In this document: in pieces, positions 1 to 9,124 of the stretch
Layout: every line of letters begins with the position of its first letter
Position numbering within the stretch: the first letter of the stretch is position 1
Assembly: GCA_963772375.1 (NCBI GenBank)
Contig: CAVYXG010000001.1
Location: 1,550,001-1,614,000, forward strand
Source of the DNA: DATBHM01 sp963772375
Lineage (GTDB): Bacteria > Actinomycetota > UBA4738 > JACQTL01
DNA length: 64,000 nt
Direction of reading: 5' to 3'
Program-made: the position numbers and the translations under genes
The notes under the pieces: generated by a model
Database searches by the model: none
Told to the model about the DNA's origin: nothing
Seen by the model: only the letters and a program-made list of their open reading frames with translations

Positions 1-1825
1 CCGACTCCGGAATCGACGCGGTGTCGGGGTAGTACACATAGCGATCCCGTGGCGTGGCGAGTTGCGGCCGCTCCACCATCAGGATCCCCAGCGCGTCACG
101 GGACTCGAGCGGCAGAGCGCCGTGGGCGCCCGCCTCCGTCCACCATAGCGCGAGGAGCTCCTGCAGCTTGTCGGGGTGCTGCTCCGCCAGGTCGTGGCAC
201 TCACTCGGGTCGGCCTCGGTGTCGAACAGCTCCCACCGCTGCGTCGCGAAGCCCCCCCAAGCGTTGGGTGCCGCCGGCGTCACCGTGGCCGCCTTCCATC
301 CGTCGTGGTAGATCGCCCGGGTGCCGAGCATGGAGTAGAACTGAGTCGCCTTGCCGTTCGCGTCCGCGTCGGCCAGGCTCGCCGCGAAGCTCTCACCCTC
401 GAGCGGGTGCTGCACGTGGCCGTTCACGGACTCGGGCATCTCGATCCCGAGGCACTCGTAGATCGTCGGCGCGATGTCGACGGCATGCGTGTACTGCCGC
501 CGGACGCCGCTTGCGGTGACCCCCTTCGGCCAGGAGACGATCATCGGGTCGGCCGTTCCGCCCTGGTAGCTCGAGTAGCGCTTCCACATCTTGAACGGCG
601 TGTTGAACGCCATCGCCCAGCCCGTCGGGTAGTGGTTGTACGTGAGCGGGCTGCCGAGCACGTCGAGGAACGGGAGGTTCTCCTCGATCGGGTCGGGCAG
701 CCCGTTGAAGAACTTGTTCTCGTTGACCGAACCGTTCGGGCCACCCTCGCCCGAGGCGCCGTTGTCGGAGACGAGCACGATCATCGTGTTGTCGAGCTGG
801 CCCGACTCCTCGAGGTAGTCGAGCAGGCGCCCGATCTGGTGATCGGCGTGGCTCAGGAAGCCGGCGAAGACCTCCGCCATTCGGCAGAACAGCCGACGCT
901 CGTCGTCATTCAACGAGTCCCACGGCCGGACGGTGTCGAGCTCCGGCCACGCCTGGCCCGTCGCGCTCGTCTGCTCCGCGTAGGGGTTGATCGGGGACAG
1001 CTCGGCTCCCTCGGTGATGATGCCGAGCTTCTTCTGGTTCTCGAACACGATCTCCCGGTAGGCCTCGTAGCCCATGTCGAAGCGGCCCTTGTACCGGTCC
1101 GCCCACTCCTTCGGCGCGTGGTGCGGAGCGTGCGCGGCGCTGGGGCAGTAGTAGAAGAAGAACGGCTTGTCGGGCGCGATCGCCTTCGAGTCCCGGATGA
1201 ACTCGATCGCCTTGTCGGTGATGTCCTCGCCGAAGTGGTAACCCTCCTCCGGGGACTTCGGCTGGTCGACGGGGTGGTTGTCGTAGACCAGGTCGGGGTA
1301 CCACTGGTTGGTCTCAGCCCCCAGGAACCCATAGAACCGTTCGAAGCCGCGGCCGATCGGCCACTGGCGCTTGGAGGAGGCGAGATTCATCTCGTCCTCC
1401 GCGGTCAAGTGCCACTTGCCGACCATGTAGGTGTTCCAGCCGCGCTCGCCGAGCACCTCGGCGATCGTGGCGCACTCGAACGGGATGTGGCCGTTCGCGT
1501 TTGGGAACCCGGACGACGCCTCGGTGATGCACGCCATCCCGTTCGTCGTGTGGTGGCGGCCGGTCAGCAGGCAGGCCCGGGTCGGCGAGCACAGCGCGGT
1601 CGTGTGGAAGTTGGTGTAGGTCAGCCCGCGGTCGGCGATGCGCTTGATGTTCGGCGTCTCGACCAACCCGCCGAACGGCTCCATCGCCGAGAAGCCGACG
1701 TCGTCGAGGACGATGAACAGAACACTCGGGGCACCCTCAGGGGCCATGGGTTGCCGGTACGGCTCCCAGTCCGGGGTCGAGTCCTTGATGTCGATGTTGA
1801 TGGTGCCCTGGAAGGGTTTCGTCAC
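1..1825 (-). CDS. Arylsulfatase, C-terminus cut by window edge
   Basis: Type I sulfatase that would hydrolyse sulfate esters using a formylglycine made from the motif cysteine. About 608 residues are visible and the C-terminus lies outside the window. The N-terminal metal-binding stretch FIVLDDVGF (about residues 38-45) and the sulfatase signature CSPTR (Cys about 79, followed by ACLLTGR) are intact. Conserved blocks WYPDLVYDNH, HAPHHAPKEWADRYKG and SDNGASGEGGPNG follow in order. I chose a GTG start at 1825 because an AGAGGAG ribosome site lies about 11 nt upstream and the nearby ATG runs at once into a stop. It lies downstream of, and in the same direction as, a second sulfatase. No maturase gene is in the window. 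The natural substrate cannot be read from the sequence. Confidence 0.9.
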   Translation of the reverse strand, partial: MTKPFQGTINIDIKDSTPDWEPYRQPMAPEGAPSVLFIVLDDVGFSAMEPFGGLVETPNIKRIADRGLTYTNFHTTALCSPTRACLLTGRHHTTNGMACITEASSGFPNANGHIPFECATIAEVLGERGWNTYMVGKWHLTAEDEMNLASSKRQWPIGRGFERFYGFLGAETNQWYPDLVYDNHPVDQPKSPEEGYHFGEDITDKAIEFIRDSKAIAPDKPFFFYYCPSAAHAPHHAPKEWADRYKGRFDMGYEAYREIVFENQKKLGIITEGAELSPINPYAEQTSATGQAWPELDTVRPWDSLNDDERRLFCRMAEVFAGFLSHADHQIGRLLDYLEESGQLDNTMIVLVSDNGASGEGGPNGSVNENKFFNGLPDPIEENLPFLDVLGSPLTYNHYPTGWAMAFNTPFKMWKRYSSYQGGTADPMIVSWPKGVTASGVRRQYTHAVDIAPTIYECLGIEMPESVNGHVQHPLEGESFAASLADADANGKATQFYSMLGTRAIYHDGWKAATVTPAAPNAWGGFATQRWELFDTEADPSECHDLAEQHPDKLQELLALWWTEAGAHGALPLESRDALGILMVERPQLATPRDRYVYYPDTASIPES

Positions 1826-2097
1826 GACCGCGTCATCTCCTCTGGGCGACGGCTACGCCGATTCAGAGGCAACGACACCTCTCCGTGAGCCCGAGGTTCA
1901 TCGTACAGGTGGGCACTACCCCAGAACTGAGGTGTCGGAGGCGCGCTCTGGGGACTCGGGAGCGCCGGTGCCCGAATCGCACGTTCCCTGAAGTTGAGAC
2001 GTGCGCGTCGCGCCAGCTCTTCGCGCGGAGCCCCCGAGATCGGCATCGACGACAGGCCCGGACCATGATCGGTTCCGAAGGCCGGCACTCGACCGTT
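1826..2097. other. Spacer between the two sulfatase genes
   Basis: No coding frame on either strand looks real here. On the minus strand a TACGAT hexamer (plus 1900-1915 area) could serve as a -10 box for the downstream sulfatase, but no good -35 element accompanies it. I see no hairpin strong enough to call a terminator. Confidence 0.4.
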
Positions 2098-4449
2098 CTA
2101 CTGTCGAGCCATATGGGCCCGGAGCTCGGCCTCGGGATCCACGATCAGCTCTCCGCCCACTTCCACCGTCACCTGGTGCAAGCCCCCGGTGAACTTGAAC
2201 GGACTCGCGTAGTCGTCGGTGACGGGTGATCCGGGGTTGAGGCCGCACGCGAGCGCGCCCGGGTTCAGCATGAACGGCGTCGTCGTCGGCGCTTCGGCGT
2301 TCCCGACCAGGGATCCGTCGACGTACAGCTGGAGCCTGCCCGGCGCGCCCTTCCCGTGCGGCATGTCCGGCTCGCCGGTCGGCTCGAACTCGAACCGAAG
2401 TGTGTGCCGCCCGGGTGGGACGACGTCGGCCGACTCCACCTTGTAGAGGGCCCGCCCGACGTAGTTGTGCACGTACTGCAGCTTCTCGTCCTTCATGAAC
2501 AAGGAGTAGCCGCCGGCCGCCGTGCCCTGGCAGATCAGCACCCCCTCGGCCCCGTGCTCCGGGATCTCGACGTCGGCGGTGATGCTGTGCGGCCTGTTGA
2601 GCACCCGGGGTCCGGCGAAGAACGGGACCATCTGCGTCCCGGGGCGGTAGGTGTAGCTGTCACGGGGGACCGCCACGAGCGGCTTCTCCGCCACCATCCG
2701 GGCGAGGCCGCTTCCGTCGATGGGCATCACCTGGTACTTCCCGGCCTCCACGTACCACGTCGCGATCATCGCGATCAGCCGGTCGCGGTGATCTTCGGCG
2801 ACGTCGTGGTTCTCTGCGAAGTCCTCGGCCACGTGGTACAGCTCCCATCCGGTCGCGTCGAGCTTCGACAGCGTCTCCGACGAGATCGGGTTGCCGAACC
2901 CGGTCCCGGCCTCGGTGAACGATGGTCCCGGCCACGGGCACACGGCCCGCCACCCGTCGTGGTAGATCGCACGGTGCCCGAGCATCTCGAAGTACTGCGT
3001 GCCGCGCCGGCTCTCCGCCCCGGGGTCGTCGAGCGTGTGAGCGAAGCTCACCCCGTGCAGGGGGGACTGGGTGACTCCCCTGATCTGCGCGAGAGGCTCG
3101 ATGCCCAGCAGGTCGAGCACCGTCGGCATCATGTCGATGATGTGCGCGTACTGCGTGCGGACCTCGCCCCGGGCCTTGATGCCCTTCGGCCACGAGACGA
3201 TGAACGGGTCGCTGGCGCCGCCCCGGTAGGTCTCGCGCTTCCACCGGCGGAACGGGGTGTTGCCGGCCCAGGTCCAGCCCCACGGGTAGTGGTTGAAATG
3301 CTTCGGCCCGCCGATCTCGTCGATGACCCGGAGGCTCTCCTCGAGCGGTTCCTGCGCGTTGTTGAAGAACTGCGCCTCGTTGGTCGTACCCGTCGGCCCG
3401 CCCTCCGCGCTGGCCCCGTTGTCCGAGATGACCATGATCAAGGTGTTGTCGAGCTCGCCGGTCTCCCGCAGGAACTCGAGGAGGCGACCGACCTGGTGGT
3501 CGGTGTGCGTGAGGAACCCGGCGAACACCTCCATCATCCGGCTGTACAGCCTTCTGGCGGGCTCGGGCAGCGAGTCCCAGTCCGGGACGTCGGGGTCATG
3601 CCGGGACAGCTCGGCGTCCGCGGGGACGATCCCCAGCTCCTTCTGCCTCGTGAACGTCTGTTCCCGATAGGCATCCCAGCCGCGGTCGAACACGCCCGCG
3701 TACCTGTCCGCCCACTCCTTCGGGACGTGGTGGGGGGCGTGCGTCGCCCCGAAGCACAGGTGCAGGTAGAACGGTTTGTCGGGGTCGATCTGCTTCGAGT
3801 CGGAGATGAACTCGATCGACTTGTCGACCAGGTCCTCCGAGAGGTGATAGCCCTCCTCCGGCGTCTTCGGTGGCTCCACCTGGTGGTTGTCGTAGACCAG
3901 GTCCGGATACCACTGGCTCGTGTCCCCGCCGAGGAAGCCGTAGAACCGCTCGAATCCCCGTCCGAGCGGCCAGCGGTCGTAAGGCCCGGCGGCCGTCTCC
4001 TGGTTGCTCGGGGTGAGGTGCCACTTGCCGACCATGAACGTGTTGTAGCCGTGCCCGAGGAGCGTCTCGGAGAGGAGTCCGTTCTCGAACGGCAGGATCC
4101 CGTTGTAGCCCGGGTAGCCCGATGCGAGCTCCGTGATGGCGGCCATGCCGTTCGCATGGTGGTTGCGGCCGGTGACGATGCAGGAGCGGCTCGGCGAGCA
4201 CAGGGCGGTCGTGTGCATGTTGTTGTAGCGGAGGCCGTCGGCGGCGACGGCATCGAAGTTCGGCGTCTCGATCGGGCTGCCGTAGCACCCGAGGTTCCCG
4301 AACCCCGTGTCGTCGAGCACGATGAACAGCACGTTCGGCAGGCCCTTCGGCGCTCGCACGGGGGCCGGCCACGCGGGACTGGACTCCTCGGCCGTCCGGC
4401 CGATCACGCCGGGGAACGCGGCTCCAGCCTCATACTCCACGATCGTCAT
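2098..4449 (-). CDS. Arylsulfatase, full length
   Basis: Sulfatase of the large arylsulfatase A group, 783 residues. Metal-binding LFIVLDDTGFG is near residues 41-51 and the formylglycine motif CSPSR has its Cys at residue 84. Later blocks HAPHHVPKEWADRYAG and ISDNGASAEGGPTG match the paralogue downstream. The last 170 or so residues form a separate beta-rich domain (ITADVEIPEHG ... LYVDGSLVGNAE), like the jelly-roll tail of long bacterial sulfatases. The open frame extends 36 codons further upstream, but the ATG at 4449 has AGAGGAGG about 8 nt before it and begins the conserved part. No signal peptide is apparent, so a cytoplasmic location is likely. Probably a tandem duplicate of the neighbour; 272 bp separates them. 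Confidence 0.93.
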   Translation of the reverse strand: MTIVEYEAGAAFPGVIGRTAEESSPAWPAPVRAPKGLPNVLFIVLDDTGFGNLGCYGSPIETPNFDAVAADGLRYNNMHTTALCSPSRSCIVTGRNHHANGMAAITELASGYPGYNGILPFENGLLSETLLGHGYNTFMVGKWHLTPSNQETAAGPYDRWPLGRGFERFYGFLGGDTSQWYPDLVYDNHQVEPPKTPEEGYHLSEDLVDKSIEFISDSKQIDPDKPFYLHLCFGATHAPHHVPKEWADRYAGVFDRGWDAYREQTFTRQKELGIVPADAELSRHDPDVPDWDSLPEPARRLYSRMMEVFAGFLTHTDHQVGRLLEFLRETGELDNTLIMVISDNGASAEGGPTGTTNEAQFFNNAQEPLEESLRVIDEIGGPKHFNHYPWGWTWAGNTPFRRWKRETYRGGASDPFIVSWPKGIKARGEVRTQYAHIIDMMPTVLDLLGIEPLAQIRGVTQSPLHGVSFAHTLDDPGAESRRGTQYFEMLGHRAIYHDGWRAVCPWPGPSFTEAGTGFGNPISSETLSKLDATGWELYHVAEDFAENHDVAEDHRDRLIAMIATWYVEAGKYQVMPIDGSGLARMVAEKPLVAVPRDSYTYRPGTQMVPFFAGPRVLNRPHSITADVEIPEHGAEGVLICQGTAAGGYSLFMKDEKLQYVHNYVGRALYKVESADVVPPGRHTLRFEFEPTGEPDMPHGKGAPGRLQLYVDGSLVGNAEAPTTTPFMLNPGALACGLNPGSPVTDDYASPFKFTGGLHQVTVEVGGELIVDPEAELRAHMARQ

Positions 4450-4587
4450 GGTGGTTCCCTCCTCTGGGGTGCGCCGCGCCCGATCCCGGGCACCGCACTT
4501 CAAGGCTGCGCCCGTATTCCTCGCCGGGCATCGTCCGAGCGGGGTGAATTCGGCCATCGGGGGGCGGACGACCCGGACGGGAGCCGG

Positions 4588-5868
4588 TCACGCGGTGAGC
4601 GCCCGGTCGAGGAAGCCGCTCACCCGCGACTCCCATCGCCCGGGGGCGGTGGCCAGGCCGTCGGTGTGACCGGCGCCCGGAACGACCCACAGCGAGACGT
4701 TGGCCGGCGAGGCCGAACGCAGCCATCGGCCGGCGATGCCCTCGTCGGGCACGCCGCCGGCGGCGATGAGCAGCACGGGTCGTGGAGCTGCCGCCCGGAC
4801 GGCCTCGCGCAGTGGCATCGGCTCGGGCGCGCCGCTCAGCAGCCCCGCGGCGTTGTACATCACCCAGTCGATGCTCTGCTGGATCCCGCCGCGGACGCCG
4901 TAGCGCTCCAGCCATGCGTGGTCGGCCGGCTGCATGCCGGTGACCCCCTCGCCGACGACCGCCCGGAGCCGGGGGTCCGAACCGATGGCGGCGACGGCCT
5001 GCTCGCCGCCCATCGACATCCCGACCGCCCCGATGCGGCCGTCGCGGACGTCGGGGCGACCGGCCAGGTACGTCACCGCTGCCGCGACGTCGCGCTCGCC
5101 GTACCACCCGAGGTCCATCGGCGCGCCCCCGCTCCCGCCGTGGCCCCGCGTGTCGAGCAGCAGCACGCCGAACCCGTGCCGGGCCAGCACGACCGCGTGG
5201 TCGAGCACGGCGGTCCGGTTCGACCCGGCCCCGGGCAGCAGCACCACCGCGGCGCCGTTCGCCGACGGGACGTACCAGCCCGACAGCCGAACACCGTCGC
5301 TCGTGACGACCGACGCGTCGACGTAGGCCAGCCCCCGGTCCGCCGGGGTGACCGACCCGAGGGGCGTCGGCGGGCGATTCGTCGCGTCGACGGCCATCGT
5401 GAGCGGGAACAGCACATAGGCGAGGACGAGCATCCCGGCCGGCACGGCGAGCAGGCGCCACCATCCGTGGAGCGCTCGGACGAGCAGCGCCGCGCCCCAC
5501 CCGAGCATCCACAGCCCGGTGACCAAGACGACGAGGCCGGCCACGCTCGTCACGACCGGCCCGGCCTTCACCACGTGCACCGCGCCGATGCCGGCGCCGG
5601 CGACGGTCCCGGCGATGCCGAGCGCGAACGCCGTCCCGCCCCGCCGCAGCGGGCCCGGACGCCGGACCGCGATGACGCCCGCCGCGGTCACCGCCACGAC
5701 CACCACCATCCGGACGGCCCGCCACAGGGGCGACCCGGATCCCATGAGGAACAGGAACGCCGCCCCCTGCACGACCACCAGGCCGGGCAGCACGCGGGGC
5801 GCACGCGCGGTGCTCGGCGGTCCGGCGTGGGCGACCGGGGTGGCCGTGTCACGGGTCGCGACCGACAT
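4588..5868 (-). CDS. Membrane-anchored alpha/beta hydrolase
   Basis: Protein of 426 residues. The first 160 residues hold about five hydrophobic segments (for example VLPGLVVVQGAAFLFLMG, MVVVVAVTAAGVIAV and TSVAGLVVLVTGLWMLGWGA). A serine hydrolase domain follows: oxyanion region VVLLPGAGSNR (about 208-218), LLLDTRGHGGS (about 237-246), nucleophile elbow GMSMGGE with Ser about 285, and a late GAGHTDG supplying the histidine. This is the layout of dienelactone-hydrolase or acyl-peptidase-like hydrolases tethered to the membrane. The ATG at 5868 has GGCGAGGAGG 8-10 nt upstream; the much longer open frame beyond it is the antisense of the next gene. The substrate is unknown. It is divergent from the amidohydrolase at 6091 across 222 bp in which I see no clear promoter. 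Confidence 0.87.
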   Translation of the reverse strand: MSVATRDTATPVAHAGPPSTARAPRVLPGLVVVQGAAFLFLMGSGSPLWRAVRMVVVVAVTAAGVIAVRRPGPLRRGGTAFALGIAGTVAGAGIGAVHVVKAGPVVTSVAGLVVLVTGLWMLGWGAALLVRALHGWWRLLAVPAGMLVLAYVLFPLTMAVDATNRPPTPLGSVTPADRGLAYVDASVVTSDGVRLSGWYVPSANGAAVVLLPGAGSNRTAVLDHAVVLARHGFGVLLLDTRGHGGSGGAPMDLGWYGERDVAAAVTYLAGRPDVRDGRIGAVGMSMGGEQAVAAIGSDPRLRAVVGEGVTGMQPADHAWLERYGVRGGIQQSIDWVMYNAAGLLSGAPEPMPLREAVRAAAPRPVLLIAAGGVPDEGIAGRWLRSASPANVSLWVVPGAGHTDGLATAPGRWESRVSGFLDRALTA

Positions 5869-6090
5869 CGCGAATCCCCTCCTCGCCTGCGTCGAAGCTG
5901 CGCACGCCGCTGGTGCGACGGACCCGAGCCGGCGCCGCAGGCCCGGCGGCCGGCTCGACCCCAGTCTCCGGAGCGCCGCGGTGCGCGGCCACGGGATGGG
6001 GTCCCCCCGCCGACGGGCCGATCGCGGCAAGCGGCATCGCCCGGTCGGAGGGCAACCGGACCTGGCCACGTCTGATAGACAACAGCCCTC

Positions 6091-7407
6091 ATGACGCTCG
6101 TGACCGCGGAGCTGGTGTTCGCCGAGGACCGGTGGGAACGCCGGCACGGGTTCGTGCTGCAGGGCGGCATCGTCCTCGCGGCCGGGGCGCCGGGCGAGCT
6201 GGCGGAACGGTTCCCCGACCACGACCGCGAGGACTGGGGCGACGTCGCCGTCGTCCCCGGAACGGTGAACGCGCACGCGCACTCGTTCCAGGCCCTGCTG
6301 CGGGGATACGGCGACGACCTGTCGTTCATGGGCTGGCGCGACCGCGTGCTGTACCCGTTCTCCGAACGGCTCGACCGGGAGGGGATCAAGACCGGGGCGG
6401 TGTTCGACTTCACCGAGATGGTCCGCCACGGCATCACGACCGTCGTCGACTTCTTCTACCTCCACGACCGGGGGAACGAGAACGACCTCGCGGTTGTCGA
6501 GGCGGCGCGCGAGGTCGGCGTGCGGCTGGTGCTCGCCCGGTCGATGTACGACTGGGCCGGGGCGCCCCCCCGATATCTGGAGACGCCCGACCAGGCCCTG
6601 CGGAACGGCCGCGACCTCGCTGCCTCGCTCCAGTCGGACCGGCGGGCGTTCGTGCAGCCCGCGCCGCACTCGATCCACGGCGCGAGCCCCGAGATGATCC
6701 GCGCCGGCGCCGCGCTGGCCGAGGAGCTCGAGTCGCCGTTCCACATCCACGTCGCGGAGGGCCGGTACGAGCGCGAGCTGTCGCTGGAACAACACGGCCT
6801 GTCGCCGGTGAAGTTCCTCGACTCACTCGGCGTGCTGAACGAGCGCGCGATCCTCGTCCACTGCGTGTGGGTCGACCCCGAGGACCTCGACCTGATCGCC
6901 GCCCGGGGCTCGAGGATCGTCCACAACCCCGGGGCGAACTCGTTCCTCGGCGACGGCATCGCGCCGCTTCGCGAGATGCTCGCGCGGGGCATCCCGGTGG
7001 CGCTCGGCACCGACGGCGGGTGCACCAACTCACGGCAGAGCGTGTTCGAGGAGATGCGCATGGCCGCACTCCTGGCGAAGGCCGTCGACGCGAACGGCGA
7101 GGCCATGCGGGCGGAGGACGTCCTGATCGCGGGAACGGCGCGGGGCGGCGAGGTCCTGAACCTCCCGGTGGGGCGGATTGCGCCGGACCACGCCGCCGAC
7201 CTCGTGGTGCTCGACCTGTCGTCGCTCAGCCTGCAGCCGGCCGCGACCGCCCCGAAACAGGTGGTCTACGCCATGCAGCCCGATGCGATCGCGCGGGTGT
7301 ACGTCGCCGGCGAGGTCGTCGCCGAGCACGGCAACCCAACGGGGGTCGACGTGGGCGACCTCCGCGCACGCATCGCCACGGTGACGCGGAACTGGGCCAC
7401 GCTCTGA
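6091..7407 (+). CDS. Amidohydrolase of the cytosine/formimidoylglutamate deaminase type
   Basis: A 438-residue metal-dependent hydrolase with a TIM-barrel fold. The first metal ligands lie in VNAHAHSFQALL, the third in HIHVAEG, the fourth in LVHCVW, and the catalytic Asp in ALGTDGG. The C-terminal NLPVGRIAPDHAADLVVLDL is the standard closing strand of the composite sandwich. The NAHxHxFQ pattern and the nearby urocanase suggest a formimidoylglutamate deiminase (HutF) as one option, while guanine-, isoxanthopterin- and atrazine-type deaminases share the same layout; the substrate is therefore left open. There is no Shine-Dalgarno sequence before the ATG. It is the only gene of its small unit and is followed by a stack of palindromes before the Fic gene. 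Confidence 0.85.
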   Translation: MTLVTAELVFAEDRWERRHGFVLQGGIVLAAGAPGELAERFPDHDREDWGDVAVVPGTVNAHAHSFQALLRGYGDDLSFMGWRDRVLYPFSERLDREGIKTGAVFDFTEMVRHGITTVVDFFYLHDRGNENDLAVVEAAREVGVRLVLARSMYDWAGAPPRYLETPDQALRNGRDLAASLQSDRRAFVQPAPHSIHGASPEMIRAGAALAEELESPFHIHVAEGRYERELSLEQHGLSPVKFLDSLGVLNERAILVHCVWVDPEDLDLIAARGSRIVHNPGANSFLGDGIAPLREMLARGIPVALGTDGGCTNSRQSVFEEMRMAALLAKAVDANGEAMRAEDVLIAGTARGGEVLNLPVGRIAPDHAADLVVLDLSSLSLQPAATAPKQVVYAMQPDAIARVYVAGEVVAEHGNPTGVDVGDLRARIATVTRNWATL

Positions 7408-7415
7408 GCGAACCG

Positions 7416-7508
7416 CAATCGAGTCGATTGCCGTTGCCAAACTCTAGAGATATGGAAGATTGAATCACTAATCTTCTCATCCTCCAGAGGATGAGCTATT
7501 CTTCCAGC
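7416..7508 (+). promoter_or_regulatory. Palindrome stack and putative leaderless promoter of the Fic gene
   Basis: Four separate perfect inverted repeats follow one another: CAATCGA-G-TCGATTG (7416-7430), CTCTAGAG (7442-7449), GAAGATT-N8-AATCTTC (7455-7476) and CTCATCCT-CCAG-AGGATGAG (7476-7495). The stretch is clearly richer in A and T than its surroundings. A -10 like TATTCT (7497-7502) lies 6 nt before the ATG at 7509, and TTCTCA (7474-7479) lies 17 nt further upstream as a possible -35. The last two repeats therefore cover the promoter, as operators would. The repeats are seen directly; the promoter and operator roles are inferred. Confidence 0.5.
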
Positions 7509-8723
7509 ATGTTGCCGTACGACGTCTCAGCGGTACGGCGCCTCCTCGATGAACTCGACGACTGGCGTGAGGCCCTGGACCATCGGGGCTCGCTTCCGCG
7601 CGCCTGGGCTGATCGGCTCCGACGGGACCTCGAGGCGGAGGCGGTCGCCGCATCCACGTCGATGGAGGGAGTCCCCGTCACCGTTGAACAGGTCCGGCGC
7701 ATCCTCGCGGGCGACGATCCATCGGAGGTCAGCGACGAGGACGCCGACCTGGTCCGCGGGTACCGGGACGCCATGAGCTTCGTGTTGCGGCGGGCGGACG
7801 ACCCCGGGTTCCACTGGGATCGCGAACTCATCGTGGGACTCCACGACCGCGTGCTCGCAAGGCGGTACTCGCTCGGCGCGGGCCGACTGCGAACCAGGGC
7901 CGCCTACGTGGTTGACCGGGCGACGAATGAGGTCATGTTCACGCCTCCCGATCACGAAACCGTCCCGGCGTTGGTCGATGCCATGTGCCAGGAGATCGAC
8001 ACCCAGCCGCACCCGGCGCTCGCCTCGGCCTGGACACACCTTGCGACGGCCGCCATTCATCCGTTCGGCGACGGCAACGGGAGAACCGCTCGCGTGCTTG
8101 CCTCGCTCGCGATGCATCGCGGTGGATTTCAGCTGCCTGAGTTCACTTCTCTCGAGGAGTGGTGGGGCCGGCACCTCCCCGACTACTACCGGCTGTTCAG
8201 ATGTCTGGGGAAGGAATTCGACCCCGCCGTCGACGTGACGCCGTTCGTCGTGGACCACGTGAGGGCCCAACTCCAGCAAGTGCGGGCCCTCGACATGCGA
8301 CGCCAGGTGCAACAACGGCTCTGGACGGCGGCCGAGAACGTCGTGCTCGACGCGGGGCTCCCACGTCGGCTCCTCGAGGCGGCCTGGGACGCGTTCTTCG
8401 GTCGAGAGGTCACGTCGCGCTACTACCGGTCGCTGACGGACGTCAGCCCCGCGACGGCCGCGAGCGACATGGCCGCGGCAGTCGCCTCGGGCCTCCTCGC
8501 GGCGCGGGGCAAGGGCAGGAGCCGCCGATACGTCGCTGGACCCCGGCTCTATCGGTCGATCGGGAACCCGCTCGACATCCCGACCCCGGAAACGGACGCG
8601 GATGCGAGAGCCATCATCATCACGAGGCTCGGGGAGCAGGTCGCCGAGGAGGGAAAGCGCCGATGGCAGCTCGATCAGCGAAGCGCATCCCCCGGCTCGG
8701 TGGACGGAGCCGCCGGGAGCTGA
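7509..8723 (+). CDS. Fic family protein with C-terminal winged helix
   Basis: Fic-fold AMP transferase, 404 residues. The catalytic motif HPFGDGNGRTAR starts at His about 184. The target-docking flap is recognisable as VVDRATNEVMFTPP. An N-terminal inhibitory motif of the form [S/T]xxxE[G/N] is present as STSMEG (about 49-54), so this is a self-inhibited class II type Fic protein. The last 80 residues (SPATAASDMAAAVASGLL ... GKGRSRRYVAGP) look like a winged-helix DNA-binding domain. An in-frame ATG at 7491 lies inside a hairpin with no usable ribosome site, so I prefer 7509 as a leaderless start. The 3' end overlaps the converging NTF2-like gene by 49 bp. Its target protein is unknown; the DNA-binding tail and upstream palindromes suggest autoregulation. 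Confidence 0.9.
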   Translation: MLPYDVSAVRRLLDELDDWREALDHRGSLPRAWADRLRRDLEAEAVAASTSMEGVPVTVEQVRRILAGDDPSEVSDEDADLVRGYRDAMSFVLRRADDPGFHWDRELIVGLHDRVLARRYSLGAGRLRTRAAYVVDRATNEVMFTPPDHETVPALVDAMCQEIDTQPHPALASAWTHLATAAIHPFGDGNGRTARVLASLAMHRGGFQLPEFTSLEEWWGRHLPDYYRLFRCLGKEFDPAVDVTPFVVDHVRAQLQQVRALDMRRQVQQRLWTAAENVVLDAGLPRRLLEAAWDAFFGREVTSRYYRSLTDVSPATAASDMAAAVASGLLAARGKGRSRRYVAGPRLYRSIGNPLDIPTPETDADARAIIITRLGEQVAEEGKRRWQLDQRSASPGSVDGAAGS

Positions 8724-9124
8724 CGTTCGATCGACTTCGTGTCGAACCACGCCTGCTCCCTCGAGATGAGGCCGTCGCGAAGCTCGAACACGTGCAGCAG
8801 CCGGAACGTGATCGACCGCCCGCGGCCCTCGACGGGCAATCCGAACGGCGCGCCGTGGGCGATCGCGGTCACCTCGGACTCGTCGATCACCAGGCCGGGC
8901 CCGTACAGCCGGCGGACCGTGGTGAACCGGTGCTGCCCGACGATCCGGTACAGGTCGCGGTAGAAGTTCGCGATTGCCTCCCGCCCGAACAGCACCATGG
9001 TCCCGTCGCCGTCGTGCTGGGCGTCCTCCGTGAAGGTGGCCGCGATCGCGTCGACGTCCTCGGCCTCCTCCGCCCGGAAGTGCTCGTCGATCAGCCGGTC
9101 GACGGCCGCTCGATCCTCGATCAC
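8675..9124 (-). CDS. SnoaL/NTF2-like protein
   Basis: A 149-residue protein of the NTF2-like fold, with the typical opening AAVDRLIDEHFRAEEAEDVDAIAATFTEDA, a middle IANFYRDLY helix and C-terminal strands ITFRLLHVFELRDGLISREQAWFD. Members act as small cyclases, isomerases or ligand-binding proteins; no specific activity can be assigned. The GTG start at 9124 overlaps the urocanase stop by 4 nt (GTGA), so the two are translationally coupled, though a role in histidine degradation is unproven. The 3' end overlaps the converging Fic gene by 49 bp. Confidence 0.85.
   Translation of the reverse strand: MIEDRAAVDRLIDEHFRAEEAEDVDAIAATFTEDAQHDGDGTMVLFGREAIANFYRDLYRIVGQHRFTTVRRLYGPGLVIDESEVTAIAHGAPFGLPVEGRGRSITFRLLHVFELRDGLISREQAWFDTKSIERQLPAAPSTEPGDALR

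Noticed and set aside
2356..6075. Open frame of 1239 codons on the plus strand
   Set aside because: It lies antisense to the second sulfatase and the alpha/beta hydrolase, is made of Arg/Val/Asp/Gly-rich sequence typical of GC-rich antisense frames, and has no recognisable domain.
5869..6795. N-terminal extension of the alpha/beta hydrolase
   Set aside because: The extra sequence is antisense to the amidohydrolase, and the ATG at 5868 has a strong ribosome site.
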